From contig DUOI01000045.1 in the NCBI GenBank assembly GCA_012838915.1, positions 1 to 32,443 of the forward strand: DNA of 32,443 bases, written 5' to 3'. Origin of the DNA: Clostridiales bacterium. Lineage in GTDB: Bacteria; Bacillota; Clostridia; Caldicoprobacterales; DTU083. The notes below the pieces were generated by a model. The model was not told the DNA's origin and searched no databases. It was given only the letters and a program-made list of their open reading frames with translations. Made by a program: the position numbers and the translations under genes. Shown in pieces: positions 17,554 through 25,786 of the stretch (within the stretch, counting starts at the first letter, position 1; the number at the start of each line of letters is the position of its first letter).

Positions 17554-18630
17554 ATGAAGAAGTTTATCACACTCTTGATGGTTTTGGTAATGCTGGTAGC
17601 TATTGTTGGCTGCAGCGGCCCGGGAACCGGTACACCGGAACCTACGGAAACACCAACGGAAGCTCCACCGGCAGAGGCACCAGGCCCTGAAGAAGAGGAA
17701 CCAGCAGATGATGAGCCGAAAAAGGATATCACTATAGTCGTCATTCCTCAACAGCTGGGCAACATAGTATTCCTGCCTGCCAAAGAAGGCATGGAAGATG
17801 CCGGAAAGGATTTGGGCATAAATGTTGAGTGGCATGCCCCGGTAAGAGCCGACGCAACGCTTCAGGTTGAAATAATCGAGGGTCTTATAGAAAGGAAAGT
17901 AGATGGCATCGCTATCAGCTGCGCCCATCCCGATGCATTAAAAGACACCCTGGCAAGGGCTATAGAAGCAGGTATTGCAGTATCCACCTTTGATGCGGAT
18001 TCACCTGACTCCGGCAGGATTTTCTATTGCGGAACTGAAAACTATGAGGCAGGCGTACTTTGCGGCCAACATATGGTTGAATTGTTTAAAGACAGCACTA
18101 AAGATAAGATTCGGGTTGCTCAGCTTGAAGGCATCCCCGGCGCTTTCGATATTACAGCCCGTATGGAGGGTTTTGCTGATGCCATTGCAGGAACCAATAT
18201 CGAAGTTGTTTATACGGGGCCTTGTGATGATGATGTAGACAAGGCAGTAGTCGTTGTTGAAGATTATACCCGTGCAAACGGCGACAATATTGATGCCTGG
18301 TTCATGGCTGGCGGCTGGCCTTATGTTGTAGGCCCCGATGCACTGCCTGAGCTGAGAAAATGGAGAGAAGCTGATCCCGAAAACCGCAAGGTTGTTACCA
18401 TGGACGTTTTCCCCAGCTCAAAAGCACATTTTGATCTGAATCTCATCGATGTAGCTGTTGGACAAAGCTTCTACAATATGGGATATCAGAGTGTAGAGAA
18501 TCTTTACAAGCACATCATCGGTGAGCCTATTGATGGAGTAGAGAAGGAAGGATTCCCCGGATTGTTTATTGCCACAGAGGGAGAAGTTGTTACTCCTGAG
18601 AACTATAAAGAAATGATTCCGGATGAATAA
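17554..18630 (+). CDS. Sugar ABC transporter substrate-binding lipoprotein
   Basis: A 358-residue type I periplasmic-binding-fold protein (RbsB/Peripla_BP_4 group), anchored by lipobox IVGC at Cys20. A Pro/Glu/Thr-rich tether (about 21-58) spaces the binding domain from the membrane. The domain opens ITIVVIPQQLGNIVFLPAKEGM, with EGLIERKVDGIAISCAHPDAL and AIEAGIAVSTFDADSPDS as the usual hinge-side loops. The aromatic and acidic residues resemble rhamnose, AI-2 or ribose binders, but I cannot name the ligand. AGGAGG lies about 10 nt before the ATG. Coding this protein last in the operon is less common than coding it first. Confidence 0.92.
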   Translation: MKKFITLLMVLVMLVAIVGCSGPGTGTPEPTETPTEAPPAEAPGPEEEEPADDEPKKDITIVVIPQQLGNIVFLPAKEGMEDAGKDLGINVEWHAPVRADATLQVEIIEGLIERKVDGIAISCAHPDALKDTLARAIEAGIAVSTFDADSPDSGRIFYCGTENYEAGVLCGQHMVELFKDSTKDKIRVAQLEGIPGAFDITARMEGFADAIAGTNIEVVYTGPCDDDVDKAVVVVEDYTRANGDNIDAWFMAGGWPYVVGPDALPELRKWREADPENRKVVTMDVFPSSKAHFDLNLIDVAVGQSFYNMGYQSVENLYKHIIGEPIDGVEKEGFPGLFIATEGEVVTPENYKEMIPDE

Positions 18631-18643
18631 TAAGTAAAGCAAA

Positions 18644-18686
18644 TGTCAGGAGCTGATGATAACCATCAGTTCCTGACAGCTTTTTT
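18644..18686 (+). terminator. Terminator of the sugar ABC operon
   Basis: A 15-bp stem (18644-18658 with 18664-18678, one G-U pair), loop ATAAC, followed by GC and six T residues. Confidence 0.92.
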
Positions 18687-18790
18687 GTTATGCAAATTTC
18701 GTTACACCATTAATAGATTTAACGCACTTATAAAGCATGCACAATTATACCATCTAATTATCTATCGAAGAAATACCGCAGAAAACCCTC

Positions 18791-18819
18791 TTGATTTTTT
18801 AATGCAAATATAGTAATAT
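18791..18819 (+). promoter_or_regulatory. Promoter of the tRNA-Pro gene
   Basis: TTGATT (18791-18796), 17-bp spacer, TAATAT (18814-18819); an overlapping TATAAT at 18817-18822 would give a 20-bp spacer. Confidence 0.5.
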
Positions 18820-18837
18820 AATATTTGTTCGTTGTGA

Positions 18838-18914
18838 CTGGGTGTGGCGCAGTTTGGTAGCGTGCTTGAATGGGGTTCAAGAGGTCGCAGGTTCAATTCC
18901 TGTCACCCAGACCA
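18838..18914 (+). tRNA. tRNA-Pro, anticodon GGG
   Basis: A full cloverleaf: acceptor CTGGGTG/CACCCAG with the unusual C1-G72 pair typical of bacterial tRNA-Pro, D arm GCGC/GCGT, anticodon stem CTTGA/TCAAG with loop ATGGGGT, T arm GCAGG/CCTGT, and encoded CCA. The anticodon GGG is at 18872-18874 and G37 follows it. Confidence 0.95.
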
Positions 18915-18917
18915 GCG

Positions 18918-18952
18918 AAAACCGCTTGTCCGTAGGGATGAAGCGGTTTTTT
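18918..18952 (+). terminator. Terminator of tRNA-Pro
   Basis: A 10-bp stem AAAACCGCTT (18918-18927) with AAGCGGTTTT (18941-18950) runs into a T tract. Confidence 0.9.
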
Positions 18953-19035
18953 ATCTTTAAACTATTCCGGTATCTGTAGCAACCCAGAAGCAAGAAGTAA
19001 GAATACGCAGTTAAAAGCCTATCTTAATATAATGA

Positions 19036-19061
19036 AAGAGAGACCTTTATGGGCCTCTCTT
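19036..19061 (-). terminator. Terminator of the rubrerythrin gene
   Basis: Read on the minus strand, AAGAGAGGCC and GGTCTCTCTT form a 10-bp stem with a 6-nt loop and a TTTCATTATATT tail. The other strand has an interrupted tail, so the minus direction is favoured. Confidence 0.6.
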
Positions 19062-19096
19062 GGATTTAAAGATTAGCTTACATTGATTACATGCAA

Positions 19097-19690
19097 TCAG
19101 TAGTTTTCAACAAAAAGCTCAAAGTGTGCTTGCGGATGCAGGCAGGCAGGGCAGGTCTGCGGAGCAGAAGTTCCTGTATGTATATAACCACATTTTTGAC
19201 AAATCCATTCTACCTGTTCATTTCTCTTGAATACTACTCCGTTTTCTACATTTTCTTTCAACTTAATAAATCTGGTTTCATGTCTTTGTTCTACGTCAGC
19301 AATTTTCAGCCAGGCAGCAGCAATTTCAGGGAATCCTTCTTCTTTGGCCACCCTTGCAAATTCCGGATACAGCTCATCCCATTCTTCCTTTTCGCCGGCT
19401 GCAGCAGCCTTAAGATTTTCCACTGTATTGCCCAGGGCTGCAGGAAACCCTGCTTCGATTTCAACAACGGTGGGAAGCTCATCTTTTAAGCCCTCCGCAA
19501 GAAAATTGAAGAATCTTTTTGCATGCTGGTACTCATTTTCAGCGGTTTCCGTAAACAGGTTGGCAATTTGCCTGTAGCCTTCCTTTTCTGCAACCTTGGC
19601 GTAAATGGTATACCTGTTTCTTGCCTGGGATTCCCCGGCAAAGGATTTCATTAGGTTTTTTCTGGTTTCGGTTCCTTTCAGACTTTTCAA
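19097..19690 (-). CDS. rbr: Rubrerythrin
   Basis: A 197-residue non-haem iron peroxidase that reduces hydrogen peroxide in the anaerobe's cytoplasm. The ferritin-like domain carries the di-iron ligands Glu20, the E53-x-x-H56 pair and E134-x-x-H137. The C-terminal rubredoxin-like domain has Cys164/Cys167 and Cys180/Cys183 to bind one Fe and pass electrons. Length and domain order match classical rubrerythrin. The start is TTG at 19690, supported by AGGAGG about 8 nt upstream. It appears monocistronic with its own terminator, and no rubredoxin or reductase gene is beside it. Confidence 0.96.
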   Translation of the reverse strand: MKSLKGTETRKNLMKSFAGESQARNRYTIYAKVAEKEGYRQIANLFTETAENEYQHAKRFFNFLAEGLKDELPTVVEIEAGFPAALGNTVENLKAAAAGEKEEWDELYPEFARVAKEEGFPEIAAAWLKIADVEQRHETRFIKLKENVENGVVFKRNEQVEWICQKCGYIHTGTSAPQTCPACLHPQAHFELFVENY

Positions 19691-19817
19691 TTTGATAACC
19701 TCCTAAACATGTTCCTTATTTCCTAATAATATAACTACCCAATTTGTTATGGAATAAAACCAAAACATAATTATTGCCATCAAGTAAAAGCGTTTGCTTG
19801 AGTCTGAACATAACCCG

Positions 19818-20321
19818 TTAATAAGTTTGCAGCTTAGCCACTTGAATGTCCATCATTTTTTTCAGCGGTTTGTATAGGAGCAATACGATGACAAAATTAG
19901 ATGCACCATGAACCAAATCAAAAGTTAAACCGTTAATCCAATATGCAAAGCCGTATGCAAGCCCATAGAAAAAGGATTCCGTTACGGCAAAAAACATGCC
20001 ATAAAAAAAGCCGAACAATGATCCAATAACAGCATAGCCATATTCAGAGCTGATATTTTTACTAAGAGCGCATACGATTAGTACCAATAATGGCCATACA
20101 AGATAGTATCCGATTACCCAGGTGGAGAATCCATATATCAGTATTTCCGTGGTAACAAAAACCACTGTAATCAGCAGACTTCGTTTTAAACCCAGGGTTG
20201 TAGCAAAAATAATAAAAAATAAAGTGACAATTTCAACATTGGGTATAAAACTTAATACCAGCTTGCCGGCAGTGGTGGCCGCACTTAACAAACCAACCAA
20301 AACTATTTCACGAATTCTCAT
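19818..20321 (-). CDS. ECF transporter S component, probably for cobalamin or a precursor
   Basis: A 167-residue protein with five or six hydrophobic helices that resembles energy-coupling-factor substrate-binding (S) components: IREIVLVGLLSAATTAGKLVLSFIPNVE at the N-terminus contains the A-x-x-x-A-type helix used to dock on the shared EcfT, and the body has the FGFFYGMFFAV glycine-rich helix. S components bind a vitamin and topple in the membrane when driven by EcfT and EcfA1/A2, which are not in this window. It is the second gene behind a cobalamin riboswitch, 8 bp after the DUF4430 gene, so B12 or a cobamide precursor is the likely ligand (CblT/CbrT-like by role). Ligand assignment is inferred. 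Confidence 0.8.
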   Translation of the reverse strand: MRIREIVLVGLLSAATTAGKLVLSFIPNVEIVTLFFIIFATTLGLKRSLLITVVFVTTEILIYGFSTWVIGYYLVWPLLVLIVCALSKNISSEYGYAVIGSLFGFFYGMFFAVTESFFYGLAYGFAYWINGLTFDLVHGASNFVIVLLLYKPLKKMMDIQVAKLQTY

Positions 20322-20329
20322 TGTGACCT

Positions 20330-20725
20330 CTAAAAGGCGGTTAGTGTAAATTTGTAGGTATCTCCGTCCTGTATGGGAGTATCATCGGTTCCGACCATAG
20401 AAACTTCTCCATTAACCTCAAACATGAAATACTCACTGTTGGGATCTGCCTTATACTCCGTCAAACCGGTTATCATGGTTCCAATGTTTGTTGATTCATA
20501 TGAAGCACCTAATTTGTCCTGCTGTTCTTTTATCAGATCGGTTAAGAATTCATGATCGGTTTTGAAGGTGAAAGTTTCGTCTATGTCTTCCTTTTCCACT
20601 ACTACCTGTATCGTTACTTCTTTGGAACCTTCTGTTCCCTTGGGAGCTAAAAAAGCCTGGTATCCTGCATAGAGCAGACCAAATATCAATATAACCGATA
20701 TTATCAAAATTATTTTTTTGTTCAT
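20330..20725 (-). CDS. Membrane-anchored DUF4430 (transcobalamin-like) protein
   Basis: A 131-residue protein: one N-terminal helix (about 4-26) with no lipobox Cys, then an extracytoplasmic domain of about 90 residues. That domain has the DUF4430 pattern: VTIQVVVEKEDID, FKTDHEFLTDLIKEQQD, YESTNIGTMITGLTEYKADPNSEYFMFEVNGE, then GTDDTPIQDGDTYKFTLTAF. DUF4430 corresponds to the C-terminal beta domain of intrinsic factor and transcobalamin, which clamps cobalamin. GGAGGT lies about 10 nt before the ATG. It is the first gene after the cobalamin riboswitch and is followed at once by the ECF S component, so it may capture a corrinoid outside the membrane. Homology is judged by pattern only. Confidence 0.82.
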   Translation of the reverse strand: MNKKIILIISVILIFGLLYAGYQAFLAPKGTEGSKEVTIQVVVEKEDIDETFTFKTDHEFLTDLIKEQQDKLGASYESTNIGTMITGLTEYKADPNSEYFMFEVNGEVSMVGTDDTPIQDGDTYKFTLTAF

Positions 20726-20850
20726 ATTTTTCTACCTCCAGTTTTCATCCAAAATTTACTAATGGGTTGCAGTTAATTATTTATGCCATAAATGTAAAAA
20801 TTATATACAACCTCCTTCACATCATGGATTCAACAAAATAAAAAACACAC

Positions 20851-20879
20851 AAAAAACCCTCCAACCTTTGGTTGAAGGG
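20851..20879 (-). terminator. Riboswitch expression-platform terminator
   Basis: On the minus strand a 10-bp stem (20879-20870 with 20866-20857, one G-U pair) closes on a 3-nt loop and is followed by a T6 run, then more T-rich sequence. It lies about 105 nt after the aptamer and about 125 nt before the DUF4430 gene, as expected for transcriptional control. Confidence 0.85.
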
Positions 20880-20984
20880 GGTAGCTGCTGTAAATGGATA
20901 TGCCGGAATTAAAAAATTAATTATTGGTGTAAAACTGCATATTGTACAACACCCCCCATCCCCGTGGAGTTGATAGGTGTTTTC

Positions 20985-21147
20985 GATACAGGCAGGTCTT
21001 CCGGCTGAAGCAAATGAATCTCGATTGGCCTTCCCAGTTGCCCAGTGGCTGCAGCTCTTGGCTGCTTCAATCGTATTGCTATCACGGCGGCGGGACCGCA
21101 CAGGACTTTGACCTGTTTCCCTATTAATGCATGTAGCAACCTGTACC
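20985..21147 (-). promoter_or_regulatory. Cobalamin riboswitch
   Basis: The minus strand carries the conserved cobalamin aptamer. P1 pairs GGTACAGG (21147-21140) with CCTGTATC (20992-20985). The core shows AATAGGGAA, then GGTCAAAGTCC, GCGGTCCCGCC and GTGATAG, then GCCACTGGG and AACTGGGAAGGC, and the B12 box AGCCGGAAGACCTGCC at 21006-20991. A terminator downstream completes an OFF switch, so corrinoid binding should stop transcription of the DUF4430 and ECF genes. Confidence 0.96.
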
Positions 21148-21327
21148 AATTCTTATTTTGTTGTCATGGTTATCATATAATAACTGCCGGCATAAATCAA
21201 TAGCTTTTTAGTAAAAGGATGAAATGCTTCGGTTATATTAATGTGCAGATAAAAATATGTTATAAGGATAATACTACGGTGTATATTAAAATCAAACCAA
21301 TTAAATATTTACAAAAGGGGTGAGCTT

Positions 21328-22347
21328 ATGGCTGCGCAGATTCAGAAAAAAATGCGCATGGAGAACGGTACCCTGCTTTCAATTCTCAAAGCATTTCTAA
21401 GGAAACAGCCTATGATGAGAAGAGTATTGGTTTCACTAATGCCCATCCTTATATTTTCTGTTTATTCTTTTGGATGGAGAGTCCTTTCCCTATTGGCTCT
21501 GGTAACTGCGGCGGGTGTGACAACCGAATATTTTTTTGAAAAATCCAGAAAAGGTAAACCAACCGATTCCATATTGGTAACATGCTTTTTGTATACATTG
21601 ATTTTGCCGGTAACCATACCTTACTGGATTGCTGCAGCAGGAGTTATATTTGCCGTTGTTTTCGGTAAGCAGGTATTTGGAGGATTCGCCAGAAATGTTT
21701 TTAATCCTGCCATATTGGGTCGGGTATTTGTATTCATTACATTCCCTGCTGCTATGACCAATAGCTGGACGCAGCCTTTTACCGGTTTTCCCGGCGGTTT
21801 TGTCAGATGGGTTCCGGAATTAACAGACGGCATCAGCAGTGCCACACCCCTGGCTGCAGCTGCTCAGGGCAACTCCCTCAACTCCCTGCCAACCCACCTT
21901 CAATTGCTGCTTGGGAACACTTCCGGTTCCATGGGGGAGATTAGTGCAGTATTGATCCTGCTTGCCGGTATATATTTAATTGTTAAAAAGACCGCATCCT
22001 GGAAAATCATTTCTTCTGTTCTGGCAGGGGTTCTGGGTATGGAAGCCATATTTTATTTTTCAGGTATTTCCCGTTTTCCTGATCCACTCTACGCAATATT
22101 GTCAGGCGGTGTATTATTTGGTGCCGTGTTTATGGCAACTGATCCCATTACAGCTCCGTCCACGGATCCAGGGAAATGGTTATTTGGTTTTCTGGTCGGT
22201 ATAGTAGCAGTGTTTATTCGAGAATTCTCCCTGTTCCCGGAAGGAATGATGTTTGCCATCCTGATTATGAACTCTTTTGTACCTTTGCTGGATATTGCAG
22301 TCAAATCTGTTAAGGCCAATGCAGCAAAAAGGAGGGTTGCCGCATGA
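21328..22347 (+). CDS. NQR/RNF complex subunit NqrB/RnfD
   Basis: A 339-residue membrane subunit with about ten helices, the ion-translocating core of Na+-NQR and RNF pumps. The family segment GKQVFGGFARNVFNPAILGR is present. The flavinylation motif SSATPL places the covalent FMN on Thr173. Length is nearer RnfD (about 350) than NqrB (about 410), as it lacks the NqrB N-terminal extension. AAAGGGG precedes the ATG. It is the first of six co-oriented, overlapping genes, divergent from the cobalamin-switched pair. Confidence 0.93.
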   Translation: MAAQIQKKMRMENGTLLSILKAFLRKQPMMRRVLVSLMPILIFSVYSFGWRVLSLLALVTAAGVTTEYFFEKSRKGKPTDSILVTCFLYTLILPVTIPYWIAAAGVIFAVVFGKQVFGGFARNVFNPAILGRVFVFITFPAAMTNSWTQPFTGFPGGFVRWVPELTDGISSATPLAAAAQGNSLNSLPTHLQLLLGNTSGSMGEISAVLILLAGIYLIVKKTASWKIISSVLAGVLGMEAIFYFSGISRFPDPLYAILSGGVLFGAVFMATDPITAPSTDPGKWLFGFLVGIVAVFIREFSLFPEGMMFAILIMNSFVPLLDIAVKSVKANAAKRRVAA

Positions 22348-22949
22348 AGGATAAAGCATGGTTCAACCTGGTATTTATGCTGATCTGTACCGCATTATTT
22401 ACAGGCATCCTTTCCGGTTTTTATGTTTATTCCCGCCCGCAGATTTCTGCCAATGCTCGGTTGAATGAAATAACTGCTCAATTAAATGCTTTAAATATTG
22501 TGATACCTGCCGGCATGAGCTCAACAGACCTGGAATTATACTATGAGCAGCATATTGTTGTAAAGAATATGAACGGTTTCGACGTATATCAATATGAAAC
22601 AAATGATGGCAGTATATACTATGCAATTCCCTTTGAAGGAGCCGGCCTGTGGGGCGACATCACCGGAATCATTGCACTTGATCAGGAACTGAAAACTGTT
22701 GTAGGTATGGACTTCGTTTCCCAGAATGAAACGCCGGGCCTGGGAGGGCGTATCCAAGAGGATTGGTTCAAGGAACAGTTCCGGGGCATTACCCTGTATA
22801 GCGATGGTGACTTAATCCGCTATGCTGCTGCAGGCAGTGAAGGTCAGGTGGATGCTATTACCGGAGCAACAGCCACATCATCTGCTGTAATCGATATTTT
22901 AAATGAATCCATAAAGCAGGCAAAAACCAGAATAGGGGGTGACAATTGA
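22344..22949 (+). CDS. NQR/RNF complex subunit NqrC/RnfG
   Basis: A 201-residue subunit with one N-terminal helix (about 8-28) and an extracytoplasmic FMN domain that relays electrons across the outer face. ITGATATS (172-179) is the flavinylation motif, with FMN expected on Thr176; GLWG (101-104) and NETPGLGG (128-135) are family signatures. It overlaps the upstream gene by 4 bp (ATGA). ApbE, the enzyme that attaches the FMN, is not coded in the window. Confidence 0.95.
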   Translation: MKDKAWFNLVFMLICTALFTGILSGFYVYSRPQISANARLNEITAQLNALNIVIPAGMSSTDLELYYEQHIVVKNMNGFDVYQYETNDGSIYYAIPFEGAGLWGDITGIIALDQELKTVVGMDFVSQNETPGLGGRIQEDWFKEQFRGITLYSDGDLIRYAAAGSEGQVDAITGATATSSAVIDILNESIKQAKTRIGGDN

Positions 22950-23596
22950 TGGCCTCTCAATACAGGGAAATTGCAAAAAAGACTCTATGGAGTGATAACC
23001 CGGTAATAAAGCAGATTCTGGGTATTTGTTCCGCACTGGCTGTTACCAACCTGGTATCCAATACATTGGTTATGGGAATAGGCGTGGCGCTGGTAACTGC
23101 ATTTTCCAGTCTTACGGTATCTGCACTGCGCAATATCATTCCCATAAGGGTCAGGATGATGGTTCAAACACTGATTATTGCCTTTTATGTAATTATTGTA
23201 GATATAATTCTGCGAGCCTATTACCCGGATATGAGCAGAGCTTTAGGGCCTTATGTAGGTTTGATTATTACCAATTGCATTATAATGGGCCGATGTGAAG
23301 CCTTTGCCCAAGCAAACAAGCCCCTTCTGTCCTTTTATGACGGTTTCATGTCTGGAATGGGATATACCCTTATTTTAACTATCATTGCGGTAGTTCGGGA
23401 GCTTATGGGCTTTGGCACCATTCTGGGTTTTCGCATACTTGGTGACTGGTGGACGCCGTGGACAATTATGGTAATGGCTCCCAGTGCTTTTTTTGTACTG
23501 GCATCCATAATATGGGTTGCAAATTCTTTGACTGTTAGCAAAGAAAAAGCAGCCGGGCAATCAATAAGCAGGGGGGTGCAGACAAGTGGGAATTAG
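22949..23596 (+). CDS. NQR/RNF complex subunit NqrD/RnfE
   Basis: A 215-residue protein of about six helices. Together with NqrE it forms the pseudo-symmetric pair holding the intramembrane iron-sulfur centre; the two expected Cys ligands are Cys27 (LGICSAL) and Cys110 (ITNCIIMGRCEAF). NPVIKQILGICSALAVTN and GRCEAFA are family hallmarks. The ATG at 22949 is preferred to a TTG at 22946 because GGGGGTGA lies too close to the latter. It overlaps the genes on both sides. Confidence 0.95.
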   Translation: MASQYREIAKKTLWSDNPVIKQILGICSALAVTNLVSNTLVMGIGVALVTAFSSLTVSALRNIIPIRVRMMVQTLIIAFYVIIVDIILRAYYPDMSRALGPYVGLIITNCIIMGRCEAFAQANKPLLSFYDGFMSGMGYTLILTIIAVVRELMGFGTILGFRILGDWWTPWTIMVMAPSAFFVLASIIWVANSLTVSKEKAAGQSISRGVQTSGN

Positions 23597-24173
23597 TCCT
23601 TTTGTCATATTTTTCGCTTCAATCTTTACCAGCAATGTGCTGCTGACAAATTTTCTGGGAATGTGTTCCTACCTGTCCATTTCCAAGGACCTGAAGTCTT
23701 CTTTGGGACTGGGGGAGGCAGTAATATTTGTCATGACGGTAACATCGGTTTTGAACTATTTGGTATATCAGTACATATTGGTGCCTTTTGAACTGGAATA
23801 CCTGAGATTCATTGTATTCATAATAGTAATCGCTGCTTTTGTCCAGCTGGTGGAAATGATACTGGAACGTTTCATGCCCAATCTGTACTATACCCTGGGA
23901 ATTTTCCTTCCTTTAATTACGGTAAATTGTGCAATATTAGGCGTAGCTTTGTTCATTGTTATTAGGGAATACAATTTTCTTCAGTCCCTTGCCTATGGGG
24001 CGGGCGGAGGCATTGGCTGGACCCTGGCTATTCTGGCCTTGGCCGGAATCAGGCAAAAGGTGGATGAGACCAAAATACCAAAGGGTCTGCAGGGGGCAGG
24101 CTTTGCAATGATTGTTACCGGTATCATGGCATTGGCTTTTATCGGGTTTTCCGGTATTCTTGCCATCCAGTAG
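23586..24173 (+). CDS. NQR/RNF complex subunit NqrE/RnfA
   Basis: A 195-residue protein of about six helices, partner of NqrD/RnfE in the membrane core. Cys27 (FLGMCSYL) and Cys115 (TVNCAILG) are the conserved ligands of the shared iron centre. LTNFLGMCSYLSISKDL and LPLITVNCAILGVALF are family hallmarks. The GTG start at 23586 follows a GGGGGGTG site and overlaps the previous gene by 11 bp, implying coupled translation. Confidence 0.95.
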   Translation: MGISPFVIFFASIFTSNVLLTNFLGMCSYLSISKDLKSSLGLGEAVIFVMTVTSVLNYLVYQYILVPFELEYLRFIVFIIVIAAFVQLVEMILERFMPNLYYTLGIFLPLITVNCAILGVALFIVIREYNFLQSLAYGAGGGIGWTLAILALAGIRQKVDETKIPKGLQGAGFAMIVTGIMALAFIGFSGILAIQ

Positions 24174-24185
24174 GGGGGAAGAATT

Positions 24186-25286
24186 ATGGCAGTGGAAGTT
24201 ATAAGGACTGTTTCTATTGTTTCCGGTATCGGCGTATTTCTTGCTGCACTGTTAACCCTGGCAGAACGCTTCCTGCTGAATTATGGAATGTGCAAAATCA
24301 CCATCAACAATGACAGGGAGTTGGAAGTAAAGGGAGGCAATCATCTGCTTGGCAGCTTGCTGCAAAACGGGATTTTCATTCCCTCAGCCTGTGGCGGCCG
24401 TGGCAGCTGCGGGCTTTGCAAGGTAAAGGTGATTTCGGGAGGCGGGCCGCTTCTCTCCACCGAAACCCCCTATCTCACCAAGGAAGAGCAGGAAGATAAT
24501 ATCCGTTTGTCCTGCCAGGTGAAGGTAAGGGAGGATGTGGCAATTGAAATACCGGAAGAGCTTTTCAGCATCAGGGAATATACCACAACGGTAGAAAAAA
24601 TAGTGGACCTTACTTATGACACAAAAGCCCTGTACCTCCGGTTGAAGGATGGAGAAGAGTTAAGCTTTAAGGCAGGACAGTATGTGCAGATTAAAGTGCC
24701 CCAATATGGAAAAGTCACAGAGGAAGTATACAGGGCTTACTCCATTGCTTCCTCCCCCCTGCAAAAGGAAATGATTAAGCTTATCATCCGACGGGTGCCC
24801 CATGGAATATGCACCACCTATATATTTGACTATTTGAAAGAGGGAGACAAACTTGACCTGAACGGTCCACACGGTGACTTCTTCCTTAGGGAATCCGACC
24901 GGGAAATGATTTGCATTGCAGGGGGTTCCGGCCTGGCACCTATCAACTCCATTCTTTATGAGATAAGGGATAAAAATATCAGGCGGAAAGCAACCTTTTT
25001 CTTTGGATGTGTCGAAAAACGGGACCTATATTATACGGATGAAATGAAGGCTTTTGAGAAGCAGATTCCGGATTTCCGCTTTGTTCCGGCGCTGTCCGCA
25101 CCCAGGGAAGCAGACAATTGGCCGGGGGAGGTCGGACTGATTACCGAGGTAGTGGATCGATATATAACCGACGGCTCCGGCATGGAAGCATACCTGTGCG
25201 GTAGCCCCGGAATGATTGATGCCTGTATCCAGGTGCTGCTTCAAAAGGGAATTCCGGAGGACAGAATCTATTACGATAAATTCTGA
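24186..25286 (+). CDS. nqrF: NqrF: NADH-oxidising 2Fe-2S/FAD subunit
   Basis: The 366-residue electron-input subunit. One N-terminal helix (about 8-30) anchors it. A plant-type ferredoxin domain has Cys69, Cys75, Cys78 and Cys110 (CGGRGSCGLC, then LSC). An FNR-type reductase follows with FAD motif RAYSIASSP (183-191), GPHGDFF (227-233), NAD-binding GGSGLAPI (246-253) and LCGSPGMIDA (337-346). This identifies the operon as NQR-like at its input end, because RNF uses RnfB and RnfC instead. It is about 40 residues shorter than the Vibrio protein. The GGGGGGAAG site is 6 nt before the ATG. No nqrA is encoded in the operon. Confidence 0.95.
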   Translation: MAVEVIRTVSIVSGIGVFLAALLTLAERFLLNYGMCKITINNDRELEVKGGNHLLGSLLQNGIFIPSACGGRGSCGLCKVKVISGGGPLLSTETPYLTKEEQEDNIRLSCQVKVREDVAIEIPEELFSIREYTTTVEKIVDLTYDTKALYLRLKDGEELSFKAGQYVQIKVPQYGKVTEEVYRAYSIASSPLQKEMIKLIIRRVPHGICTTYIFDYLKEGDKLDLNGPHGDFFLRESDREMICIAGGSGLAPINSILYEIRDKNIRRKATFFFGCVEKRDLYYTDEMKAFEKQIPDFRFVPALSAPREADNWPGEVGLITEVVDRYITDGSGMEAYLCGSPGMIDACIQVLLQKGIPEDRIYYDKF

Positions 25287-25301
25287 AGGGAAGGGATTGG
25301 G

Positions 25302-25763
25302 ATGAAACAGGATCCGAGACTCAAAATAGTTGAAAAAAATATGATGCCTGGGGAAATAAGTAATAGCGGGTTTCTTGGCAATGATGAAAGAAAACTGGTA
25401 GACATTTTGCTTGATGACGGTCAGGCGGTTACCGCACTTCAAATGAATCATCAGATTCTGGCAAATCGCATGGAGGATTTGACAGAGAAAGGAAGGCAAG
25501 GATTCGGCAATCCCATTTTGGTAGATGGATTTCTTGAGGTCATCGTTGAGGATTCCCGGGGAACAATTGCCTGTCCTTTTCAGCATAAAGGTATGTATCC
25601 CAAGGAAAATGTGAGAGTAACGAACAGGAATACAGGGGAGAGCATCTCCTGGACTGCCTTGAATATTCACATGATTCGAGAGCATGGATTTTATGAGGGC
25701 AAGGGCTCTCCCTTTCGGGTAGAACCGCTGGATTTGATTAGAATTCTGGAGATTAAGGGATAA
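25302..25763 (+). CDS. Unknown soluble protein, last gene of the NQR operon
   Basis: A 153-residue soluble protein that I do not recognise. It has no signal peptide, membrane helix or Cys cluster; the single Cys is in GTIACPFQHKGMYPKENVRV. The N-terminal part (about 25-65) is helical and charged. The C-terminal part alternates strands and ends with GSPFRVEPLDLIRILEI. It begins 15 bp after nqrF, has a ribosome site (GAAGGGAAGGG), and is followed directly by the operon terminator. Its position suggests it may be an accessory or assembly factor of the pump, or a cytoplasmic partner, but that is inference from context. Confidence 0.75.
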   Translation: MKQDPRLKIVEKNMMPGEISNSGFLGNDERKLVDILLDDGQAVTALQMNHQILANRMEDLTEKGRQGFGNPILVDGFLEVIVEDSRGTIACPFQHKGMYPKENVRVTNRNTGESISWTALNIHMIREHGFYEGKGSPFRVEPLDLIRILEIKG

Positions 25764-25786
25764 TTTCATTCCTGTCCTCCATATAT

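Noticed and set aside
20817-21149. Open frames on both strands across this region
   Set aside because: They fall entirely within the cobalamin riboswitch and its terminator; the RNA explains the sequence.
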